Positions 1-6,582 of a stretch of DNA of 58,075 bases are shown here, piece after piece. Origin of the DNA: Micavibrio sp. UBA6929 (lineage in GTDB: Bacteria > Pseudomonadota > Alphaproteobacteria > Micavibrionales > Micavibrionaceae); the NCBI GenBank assembly GCA_002448815.1, contig DKAJ01000004.1, positions 1 through 58,075 of the forward strand. The letters are read 5' to 3'. A program made the translations under genes and the position numbers. Position 1 is the stretch's first letter; each line of letters begins with the position of its first letter. The notes beneath the pieces are model-generated. The model ran no database searches. It worked only from the letters and a program-made list of their open reading frames with translations, and was not told the DNA's origin.

Positions 1-1195
1 ATTTGATAAATATTTCCAAATTGCGCCATGTTTCCGTGATGAAGATGGTCGTGCAGATCGCTTGGCTGAGTTTTATCAGCTGGACGTTGAGATGAGCTTT
101 GTAACGCAAGATGATGTGTTTGGCACGATCCGCCCAGTGATTGAAAATATCTTTAACAAGTTTAATGACTTTACTGGTGAAGAGCGCCGCGTTGAGTGGT
201 GCGATGATATTCCTTATGCGCAGGCGATGTTGAAATATGGTTCGGACAAGCCAGACTTGCGTAACCCATTGGTGATTACAGATGTGACAGATGTCTTCGC
301 CCGCGAAGATGTTGCGTTTAAGGCGTTTAAAGGCGTGATTGAAAAAGGCGGCGTTGTACGTGCGATCCGTGCGCCGAAGGTTGCAGATCAACCTCGCAGT
401 TTCTTTGACAAGCTCAATAGCTGGGCGCAGGGACAAGGCGCACCAGGTTTGGGTTATATCCTGTTTGATGGCGGCGAAGGTAAAGGCCCGATTGCGAAAT
501 TTATTCCTGAGGCCGCGCAAGCTCAGCTGAAAGAACTTGCTGCGCTGGAAGATGGGGATGCGATCTTCTTTGTATGTAACAAAGAAAAAGACGCAGCCAA
601 GTTTGCAGGCCTTGCGCGTGATGCAATTTGTGATGCCTTGCCAGAAGGTCACGAAGCCGAGCGCGAGAAGGGTGTTTACAAATTTGCATGGATTGTGGAT
701 TTCCCAATGTATGAATTTGATGAAAAGGCGCAAAAAATTGACTTCAGCCACAACCCATTTTCAATGCCTCAAGGCGGCGTAAATGCGCTGGATGCTGAAG
801 ATAAAGAAAGCATTTTGGCGAACCAGTATGACTGCGTTTGTAATGGTTTTGAGCTTGCGTCAGGTGCAATTCGTAACCACCGCCCAGAGGTCATGGAAAA
901 GGCCTTTGGCATTGCAGGATACAGCAAAGACGTATTGGAAGAGCAATTTGGCGGTATGCTGAATGCAATGCGTTACGGCGCGCCGCCACACGGTGGTTTG
1001 GCCTTTGGCGTAGACCGCATTATTATGTTGCTGGCGGATGAGCCAAACTTGCGCGAGGTTTATGCCTTTGTGATGAACGGTCAGTACGAAGACCAGATGA
1101 TGAATGCACCATCAGACATCACCAAAGAGCAATTGAAAGACCTTCATATTAAGTTGGATTTGCCCAAAAAGGTGAGCACAAGCGAAGCCGCATAA
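1..1195 (+). CDS. aspS: Aspartyl-tRNA synthetase, 3' portion (5' end outside window)
   Basis: Class II synthetase that charges tRNA-Asp in the cytoplasm. The reading frame is open from base 2, so the gene begins before the window; about 397 codons remain of a protein that is normally near 590. Class II motif 2 is at the very start (CFRDEDGRADR followed by FYQLDVEMSF), the bacterial-type GAD insertion follows, and motif 3 is near the end (HGGLAFGVDRIIMLL, then NLREVYAF). The TTG at position 62 is internal and should not be taken as a start. The C-terminal tail (APSDITKEQLKDLHIKL) is the usual bacterial AspRS ending. A strong terminator follows, so aspS ends its transcription unit here. I cannot tell from this part whether the enzyme also charges tRNA-Asn. 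Confidence 0.96.
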   Translation, partial: FDKYFQIAPCFRDEDGRADRLAEFYQLDVEMSFVTQDDVFGTIRPVIENIFNKFNDFTGEERRVEWCDDIPYAQAMLKYGSDKPDLRNPLVITDVTDVFAREDVAFKAFKGVIEKGGVVRAIRAPKVADQPRSFFDKLNSWAQGQGAPGLGYILFDGGEGKGPIAKFIPEAAQAQLKELAALEDGDAIFFVCNKEKDAAKFAGLARDAICDALPEGHEAEREKGVYKFAWIVDFPMYEFDEKAQKIDFSHNPFSMPQGGVNALDAEDKESILANQYDCVCNGFELASGAIRNHRPEVMEKAFGIAGYSKDVLEEQFGGMLNAMRYGAPPHGGLAFGVDRIIMLLADEPNLREVYAFVMNGQYEDQMMNAPSDITKEQLKDLHIKLDLPKKVSTSEAA

Positions 1196-1220
1196 TTCAC
1201 CCTTAAGTGATCAAAGCATT

Positions 1221-1254
1221 AAAAAAGCCCCGCCAGATGATGGTGGGGCTTTTG
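1221..1254. terminator. Rho-independent terminator between convergent genes
   Basis: An A-run, then GCCCCGCC, an 8-base loop region, GGTGGGGC and a T-run. It has the A/T flanks of a bidirectional terminator and sits between aspS (+) and the hypothetical gene ending at 1265 (-). Confidence 0.85.
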
Positions 1255-1264
1255 CGTTTATACC

Positions 1265-2101
1265 TTAGTATGTTGCATCAGGCCATGGTATTGCTTGTGT
1301 TTCGGGGTGGTCGCGCATGAATTTTTCTGCGCTTTGCGGCGTGTGCAAATGAGAGATCAGCACGAACAGGCGCGATTTTCCGTTGTCATTACTATTCAAT
1401 CCTTGCGCGTGGTGATAAAACCCTGCGCCAGCAATGATTTCATTATCCTTAGCTGCGCGATGGTGAAAGGGCATGTCTGTTGCGTTGTGTCTGCATGTTA
1501 TAACATCTTTAGCTCGGTAGGTCTGGAAAGTGCTTTGTGTGTTTGTGCTGCCTACTTGGATTTGAGATCCCTTGCTGGATGACCACATAATATCGCTAGC
1601 CACCATTTTATCTGACACGTTTTGGTTGGCTAGAATATGATCGGGGGGGGATCCAGTGGTTTTATGTAAGGAAATATTGTCTGGGTAGGTGTGTATATGC
1701 CAGTTCTTGCCGTGTACGAAAGGAATGAAAGCTAGATCAGGGTAATGCTTGATCGCGGCGACGCATAGTTTGTCTTGTGCGTAGGGTGAGTGCGCATATT
1801 CATGATCGGCGGCAATTTGAAACAGGTCGGCCAGTGGGGCGAGTGCTTTTGGCACATGGTATGTATCTTCTCCGGGCTTTTTTATAACAATATCGTAAAG
1901 ACTGATAAGCTCATCTTCTAAAGTGCTACTGTCAATTGATAGGAAACTTTGTGATACTGCGGGCTGGCCGTGGTTAATGATATTTTGGGTGACGGGGCAG
2001 TCGAGTATATATGCAAGGCGATTTTGTGCCGTTTGGTTGAATTGCACCTTGGGCGTGAGTGTAACTGCGTCCTGATATGAGATGTCTTTGTTTTGTATCA
2101 T
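1265..2101 (-). CDS. Hypothetical protein, 278 aa, His-rich
   Basis: I do not recognise this protein. It has 278 residues from an ATG at 2101, no signal peptide and no membrane segment. The C-terminal third is rich in His (HNATDMPFHHRAA, FYHHAQG, SHLHTP), which could bind a metal, but no known metal-enzyme motif is clear. The coding strand holds a run of eight C (positions 1643-1650), encoding Ser-Pro-Pro, which is a potential slippage site. It is convergent with aspS, and a minus-strand terminator at 2147-2201 lies just upstream, so it probably has its own promoter in the short space between 2102 and 2146. The open frame and lack of an alternative on the other strand support a real gene; function is unknown. 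Confidence 0.7.
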   Translation of the reverse strand: MIQNKDISYQDAVTLTPKVQFNQTAQNRLAYILDCPVTQNIINHGQPAVSQSFLSIDSSTLEDELISLYDIVIKKPGEDTYHVPKALAPLADLFQIAADHEYAHSPYAQDKLCVAAIKHYPDLAFIPFVHGKNWHIHTYPDNISLHKTTGSPPDHILANQNVSDKMVASDIMWSSSKGSQIQVGSTNTQSTFQTYRAKDVITCRHNATDMPFHHRAAKDNEIIAGAGFYHHAQGLNSNDNGKSRLFVLISHLHTPQSAEKFMRDHPETQAIPWPDATY

Positions 2102-2146
2102 AATATGCCTTACGGCAATATTTATTACGTAAAACTATGATCGTCA

Positions 2147-2201
2147 AGAAAAAAGGAAGCCTGACACGTTTTTCAAGGGGGGGGGAGGGAACGTGCCAGG
2201 C
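2147..2201 (-). terminator. Hairpin terminator with poly-C loop, minus strand
   Basis: A 12-base inverted repeat (2159-2170 against 2190-2201, one G-T pair) encloses a loop containing nine G on the plus strand. Read on the minus strand the second arm is followed by TTCCTTTTTTCTTG. It lies downstream of the 55-codon gene at 2281-2448 and would end that transcript before the next minus-strand gene. Confidence 0.65.
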
Positions 2202-2280
2202 TTGGGGGGATGCCTGCATGGGGGATAGGGATAGGGAAAGCAGGCAGCTCTAACTTTATCTTTGCAAACGGTGTGCCAAT

Positions 2281-2448
2281 TTATGCCGTTGCATTATCCA
2301 ATTTTGTGGTTTTGTAAATTTTGCGGTTTAGGTCTTCATTTTTTAGGGCAAGAATGTCCATGATATCCAGTTGCCCATTAATGAAGTTTTCATTGCGGGT
2401 GAGTTCTAATGAATTGATTTTATAAGTATTTTTCGTGTTGTTTTTCAT
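2281..2448 (-). CDS. Hypothetical small protein, 55 aa
   Basis: A 55-codon frame from an ATG at 2448 to a TAA at 2281. An AGGA ribosome-binding site lies 8-9 bases upstream of the ATG and a convincing minus-strand terminator lies about 80 bases downstream, so it has the signals of a monocistronic small gene. The product is hydrophilic, Asn/Lys-rich and likely helical (EDLNRKIYKTTKL near the C-terminus), with no membrane segment or Cys. I know no family for it. The competing minus-strand frame at 2420-2644 has no comparable signals. Confidence 0.55.
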   Translation of the reverse strand: MKNNTKNTYKINSLELTRNENFINGQLDIMDILALKNEDLNRKIYKTTKLDNATA

Positions 2449-2647
2449 GTTTTAGGTCCTTATGCAATGTCACGTGTAAGTGCGTTGTATAAGGAGCATT
2501 GCGAAAACCGTGCCAGTTTCTTTTGAGGGGTTTTGTTATATGTAAATGCTTGTTTTGGCGTGACGTTGGGTCAAAATTGCCTATCAAAGCAGGTATATTT
2601 TTCCGCAAAAGTCGTTTATCGTGGTTTTTTATGCAGATGAACAAGGG

Positions 2648-3508
2648 ATGAATGTGATCTCGGCAGTTAAAAATGAATGGTTTGTTTTTATTGCGGCGCT
2701 GATTGTGGCGTGCGGCATTTTGGCCTTTGGGCGTGATGAGGATCGCGCGCCAGTTGAGAAGTCTGCGGCGCCACTGGTAGGGTATGAAGAGCTACTACCG
2801 CACCGCGCATTATATAAGGTTAAGATGAAAACTGTGCGCAGCGGCGCGCAAATCGTGAATGTCAGTGGGGAGCTAGTTTATGAATGGCGCCCTGTTTGCG
2901 GCGGCGTGATCAGCGATTATCATTTTGATATGCATTATGATTATAGCGACGCGCAGCCCTTAGATGTAAAAAGCCATGTTGCTAATTTCGAGCCGTATGA
3001 TCAGGCGGCGCTCGACTTCGTGACGCGGCGCTTTAATAACGGGCATTTATTTCAATCGGTGAAGGGGCGCGCGAACTTTGACGAGAGCCTTGTGCGTTAT
3101 GATCTGCCTTCGCAGGTGGATGAGTCCATTGAGCAAGGGGTTTTGTCGCCAACGGCTTATACGCTGCGCGTGGTTGAGGCTATTCGCGCGGGAGAAGTGT
3201 CTTTTTCAGGGCGCTTGTTTGATGGTAGTGATAATAAAGGCCCGATCTGGATTAATAGCCTTATTGGCAGCGAAGCCGAGGCTGAAGATTATGGCGCCGC
3301 AGTTGCGCCAGAGGCATTGGGCGCACCAGCACGCCACGTTCACATGGCCTTTTTCTCAGGCGCAGGCGGTGATAGTATGCCTGACTATGAGATGAATGCA
3401 ATTTTTCACCTGAATGGGGTTATGAGAAGCGTTCAGATAGAGTATGATGATTTTAGTGTCGTTCAGGAGCTTGTCTCGCTGGATGTTTTAGAGGGTGGAT
3501 GTAAATAG
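2648..3508 (+). CDS. EipB-like (DUF1849) cell envelope protein
   Basis: 286 residues from the ATG at 2648; a GTG at 2621 would add nine residues ahead of the signal sequence and is less likely. The N-terminus is a Lys-containing stretch, then a hydrophobic segment ending IVAC (Cys22), which fits a lipobox. The remainder matches EipB, the periplasmic beta-spiral protein of Brucella needed for envelope integrity: LLPHRALYKVKM, SGELVYEW, SPTAYTLRVVEAIRAGE and RLFDGSDNKGP. EipB has a conserved disulfide between a Cys near residue 69 and one near the C-terminus; here Cys84 and Cys285 are in the matching places. The stop is 13 bases before divK, so it probably heads an eipB-divK-pleD operon. The family match is solid; the lipoprotein call is inference. 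Confidence 0.82.
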   Translation: MNVISAVKNEWFVFIAALIVACGILAFGRDEDRAPVEKSAAPLVGYEELLPHRALYKVKMKTVRSGAQIVNVSGELVYEWRPVCGGVISDYHFDMHYDYSDAQPLDVKSHVANFEPYDQAALDFVTRRFNNGHLFQSVKGRANFDESLVRYDLPSQVDESIEQGVLSPTAYTLRVVEAIRAGEVSFSGRLFDGSDNKGPIWINSLIGSEAEAEDYGAAVAPEALGAPARHVHMAFFSGAGGDSMPDYEMNAIFHLNGVMRSVQIEYDDFSVVQELVSLDVLEGGCK

Positions 3509-3521
3509 GGATCCTATATTT

Positions 3522-3899
3522 ATGAGTAAAAAAGTTTTAATTGTTGAAGATAATCCATTGAATATGAAGCTGTTTCATGACTTGCTGGAAGCGCATGGTA
3601 TAGAAACCATTGAAACCAACAGTGGCCACAATGTGATGGATCTTGCGCGCGAGCATAAGCCTGATCTGATTTTGATGGATATTCAGTTGCCTGAAATCTC
3701 GGGTTTGGAAGTGACCCGTCAATTAAAGGCGGATGAGGAATTGGCCGTTATACCGGTTGTTGCGGTGACAGCCTTTGCCATGAAAGGCGATGAGCAAAAA
3801 ATCCGTGATGAGGGATGTGAAGATTATATTTCCAAACCCATTTCTGTTCCGCACTTTTTGAAAGTTGTTAACGGCTTCTTAAGTGAAGAGGCGGCATAA
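3522..3899 (+). CDS. divK: Single-domain response regulator DivK
   Basis: 125 residues forming one receiver domain. The acidic pair (Glu9, Asp10), phospho-acceptor Asp53, Thr83 and Lys105 are all present, and Asp53 has the same number as in Caulobacter DivK. In alphaproteobacteria DivK is phosphorylated by DivJ and dephosphorylated by PleC; phosphorylated DivK acts through DivL to turn down CckA-CtrA signalling, so it sets cell-cycle timing at the poles. The start at 3522 (ATG AGT AAA) is preferred over a frame extension to 3495, which overlaps the previous gene. It is followed 50 bases later by pleD, the standard order in this class, which makes the assignment firm. Confidence 0.95.
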   Translation: MSKKVLIVEDNPLNMKLFHDLLEAHGIETIETNSGHNVMDLAREHKPDLILMDIQLPEISGLEVTRQLKADEELAVIPVVAVTAFAMKGDEQKIRDEGCEDYISKPISVPHFLKVVNGFLSEEAA

Positions 3900-3949
3900 A
3901 GGTATAAGAGCTAATTGCATATTTAAGATAGAGGTCTAGAAAATATATT

Positions 3950-5398
3950 ATGTCTGCACGCATTCTGGTCGTTGATGACATCCTTCCCAACGTCAAACTG
4001 TTGGAAGCTAAATTAAAAAATGAATATTACGAAGTTTTTACTGCGACAAACGGTGAAGACGCGCTGCGCATTGCTGAAGAACAGCGCCCTGATTTGCTCC
4101 TGTTGGATGTCATGATGCCAGGGATGGATGGTTATGAAGTGTGCCGCCGCCTAAAAGAGAATAAAGATTTGGCGCATATCCCTGTTGTGATGGTGACGGC
4201 GCTGACCGATTCCGAAGACAAGGTGCGCGGCCTAGAGGTCGGCGCGGATGACTTCCTAAGTAAGCCGATTAACGATGTGGCCTTGATGGCGCGCGTGCGT
4301 TCGCTTGTACGTTTGAAAATGACAATGGATGAATGGCGCGTACGCGAAAGCGCTGCTTCGCAGCTTGGCATCGGTGACGAGGGCGCAACCGTCATGAACG
4401 AGCAAGACAAAGGCGGTCGTGTCTTATTGATTGAAGATCAGGAATTTGAAAGCAATAAAATCAGAGAAACGCTTGAGGCTGATCATGAGCTTGTGCGCAC
4501 GGTGACATCTGGCCCGCAGGGGATTGATCTGCTAGGGCAGCTTGTTTTTGATGTGATTATCCTGAGTTTGAATTTGGGCGCAGAAGACGGTTTGCGCTTG
4601 CTGTCTTACTTTAAATCCAGTGAAAAAACACGTCATCTGCCAGTGATTTTGATTGGCCGTGATGAGGATATGCAGAAAATTTCCCATGGGTTAGAGTTTG
4701 GCGCGCACGATTATATTATTCGCCCTGTTGACCGGAATGAATTGCAGGCGCGCGTGCGAACGCAGTTGCGTAAAAAGCGCTTCCAAGAGCGGTTGCGTTC
4801 TTCGTATGAGATTAGTCTGTCTATGGCGCTGACCGATGGTTTGACGGGGCTTTATAATCGTCGTTATCTTGAGGTTCATCTTGAGAAGCTGATCAAGAAA
4901 AACAAAGAAGATAATAAGGCGCTGGCCGTGATCTTGATGGATATTGACCATTTCAAAAGTGTCAATGATACCTATGGTCATGGCGTCGGTGATGAGGTTC
5001 TTAAGGTCTTTGCCGAGCGCTTGAAGTCCAAGTTGCGCAGCATAGATACGGTTGCGCGCTATGGCGGGGAAGAATTTGTGGTGATTTTGCCTGATGTATC
5101 GGTCGAGCGTGCATATCGCGTGGCCGAGCGTCTTCGGATGAGCATTGCGAATGATCCGTTTAAATGTTCTGCCCCTGGCGGCTTGCTGAAGGTGACATCA
5201 TCTTTTGGTGGTGCGATTATTGGCGCCGAAGAAGAAAATGTTCTCAAGGCGCTAGAGCGTGCAGATAAATGCCTTTACGAAGCCAAAGAAGGCGGTCGTA
5301 ATTGTGTGTATTTCGAAGGTAAGGGGCGTTTGGATCCTGCTGAGATTGCATTGCTTGCGGGCGGCGTTGATCCTGCGGATGCATCTGAAAACGCTTAG
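3950..5398 (+). CDS. pleD: Response regulator / diguanylate cyclase PleD
   Basis: 482 residues: receiver domain 1 (about 1-125, phospho-acceptor Asp53 in LLLLDVMMPGMDG), receiver-like adaptor domain 2 (about 145-275, where the usual acceptor Asp is replaced, DVIILSLNLG), and a GGDEF domain (about 300-460). The active loop is GGEEF at residues 372-376, so it should make cyclic di-GMP. The inhibitory I-site RxxD is present at Arg363-Asp366, nine residues before the loop as in Caulobacter PleD, so product inhibition is expected. PleD drives the motile-to-sessile transition at the cell pole. There is a C-terminal extension of about 20 residues beyond the GGDEF fold. It is co-directional with divK and probably co-transcribed with it. 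Confidence 0.95.
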   Translation: MSARILVVDDILPNVKLLEAKLKNEYYEVFTATNGEDALRIAEEQRPDLLLLDVMMPGMDGYEVCRRLKENKDLAHIPVVMVTALTDSEDKVRGLEVGADDFLSKPINDVALMARVRSLVRLKMTMDEWRVRESAASQLGIGDEGATVMNEQDKGGRVLLIEDQEFESNKIRETLEADHELVRTVTSGPQGIDLLGQLVFDVIILSLNLGAEDGLRLLSYFKSSEKTRHLPVILIGRDEDMQKISHGLEFGAHDYIIRPVDRNELQARVRTQLRKKRFQERLRSSYEISLSMALTDGLTGLYNRRYLEVHLEKLIKKNKEDNKALAVILMDIDHFKSVNDTYGHGVGDEVLKVFAERLKSKLRSIDTVARYGGEEFVVILPDVSVERAYRVAERLRMSIANDPFKCSAPGGLLKVTSSFGGAIIGAEEENVLKALERADKCLYEAKEGGRNCVYFEGKGRLDPAEIALLAGGVDPADASENA

Positions 5399-5408
5399 AT
5401 TTCTTCTG

Positions 5409-6173
5409 TTATAAAAATTGTTTCATTGTGCGCGGAATTTCGGTGATGAGATCGCTGGCGACCAGATGATTGCCGAAATTATGGGCGCATTGTCCGTGGA
5501 TCCAGACAGCTGCGGCGCAGGCTTCGCGCAGAGGCATGTTTTGCGCGGCAAGGCCTGTAATAATCCCCGCAAGGACATCGCCGCTGCCCGCGGTGGCAAG
5601 CCATGGCGTGGCGTGCGTATTTTGAATGATGTCCTGATTCGGCGCGGCGATTAGGGTTGTTTCCCCTTTTAAGACGATGATGCATTGCATCTTATCTGCG
5701 GCGGCTTGTGCGCGCTGCTCGCGCGTGCCTTTTAATGTTGGGAAAGCGCGGTCAAATTCGCCTTGGTGCGGCGTTAAGGCGTAATTGGTGGCTAGGCGCG
5801 CAGGAAGTGTCTTAAGCGCGTCAGCGTCCAAAATAACGGCGCTGCCTTCGATTGTGAAGTCAGGTTGTTCGGTGATGCCGCCGGGGCCGTAAAGGCGCGC
5901 TGTAATGCGCGGGTCGTCACGTTTGATGTCATTTGCGCTGCGCACCATAATATGCGGGGGTAATATCGTGCGGTAAAGCGTGTCTGTTTGCGTTGGCGCA
6001 ATCAGCGTTGTGAGGCCAGCGCCAATGCGCGCGCAGGCGCTTGCGGCGAGTGTGCTTGCCCCTGTGAGCTGCGGCGCGCCATAAATAAGTGCGTGGCCGT
6101 AGTGATATTTGTGGTGCTTCCCTGTTTTAAGGGGGAGGGTGTTTTGCCAAAGGGAAGGGGTGTTCGTTTTCAT
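5409..6173 (-). CDS. nnrD: ADP-dependent NAD(P)H-hydrate dehydratase (stand-alone domain)
   Basis: 254 residues with the ribokinase-like fold of the C-terminal half of YjeF/Nnr. It repairs hydrated NADH and NADPH using ADP. Visible motifs are YGHALIYGA near the start, YGPGG in the middle, LTPHQGEFDR, and the anion hole/catalytic stretch GSGDVLAGIITGLAAQ (usual form GTGDVLAG; Thr to Ser here). Most bacteria have this fused behind the NnrE epimerase domain; here the epimerase half is absent, and the start at 6173 is directly upstream of the dehydratase fold, so this is a genuinely separate gene and not a truncation. It is convergent with pleD, with only ten bases between the stops. Confidence 0.88.
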   Translation of the reverse strand: MKTNTPSLWQNTLPLKTGKHHKYHYGHALIYGAPQLTGASTLAASACARIGAGLTTLIAPTQTDTLYRTILPPHIMVRSANDIKRDDPRITARLYGPGGITEQPDFTIEGSAVILDADALKTLPARLATNYALTPHQGEFDRAFPTLKGTREQRAQAAADKMQCIIVLKGETTLIAAPNQDIIQNTHATPWLATAGSGDVLAGIITGLAAQNMPLREACAAAVWIHGQCAHNFGNHLVASDLITEIPRTMKQFL

Positions 6174-6240
6174 CTGCGCATTATACGCCGTTTTGCACGG
6201 ATGATAAATACGGTGCGCGCGGCCTGTTCACAGCGCATAC

Positions 6241-6282
6241 AAAAAAGCACCGCCGAGATATAATCTGCAAAGCGGTGCTTTT
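6241..6282 (-). terminator. Rho-independent terminator after rpmG
   Basis: AAAAGCACCGC and GCGGTGCTTTT form a perfect stem around an 18-base loop, with T-runs on both strands. It lies 23 bases past the rpmG stop on the minus strand. Confidence 0.85.
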
Positions 6283-6304
6283 GATGTTGTTCGTATCAGA
6301 AGAG

Positions 6305-6511
6305 TTAGTTCTTCTTCGCAGGTGGCATTTTCTTTTCGACAAACCATACGTGCATGCCGCGCTTACCTGTTTCTTCGTTTACTGCCCAAGGATCGTATTT
6401 TTTCTTGCGCAATTTGTATTCTGCTTTTGTGCTGCGCTTGGCGTAGTAACGGTAACCTGTACCAGCTTCGCTCTCAAGGCGCACTTTGATATAAGATGCT
6501 TTTTTTGCCAT
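6305..6511 (-). CDS. rpmG: 50S ribosomal protein L33
   Basis: 68 residues, basic, with the L33 core: MAKKASYIKVRLESEAGTG at the N-terminus and KLRKKKYDPWA in the middle. It lacks the CxxC zinc pairs, so it is the zinc-independent form. Usual length is about 55; the extra residues are after the KYDP motif, where an inserted loop (NEETGKRGMHVWFVEKK) and a Lys tail replace the short ordinary ending. It lies 71 bases downstream of rnr on the same strand and is followed by a strong terminator, a common alphaproteobacterial arrangement. Confidence 0.9.
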   Translation of the reverse strand: MAKKASYIKVRLESEAGTGYRYYAKRSTKAEYKLRKKKYDPWAVNEETGKRGMHVWFVEKKMPPAKKN

Positions 6512-6582
6512 CGTTAATCTCTTTCGTGTTCTTACTTAGGTGCGCTTTATGCAGCCATTTATATGAATTGTCAAGGGATTAT

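Noticed and set aside
2420..2644. 74-codon frame on the minus strand
   Set aside because: It overlaps the small gene at 2281-2448, which has a better start and a terminator, and its composition (many His/Lys) looks like out-of-frame reading.
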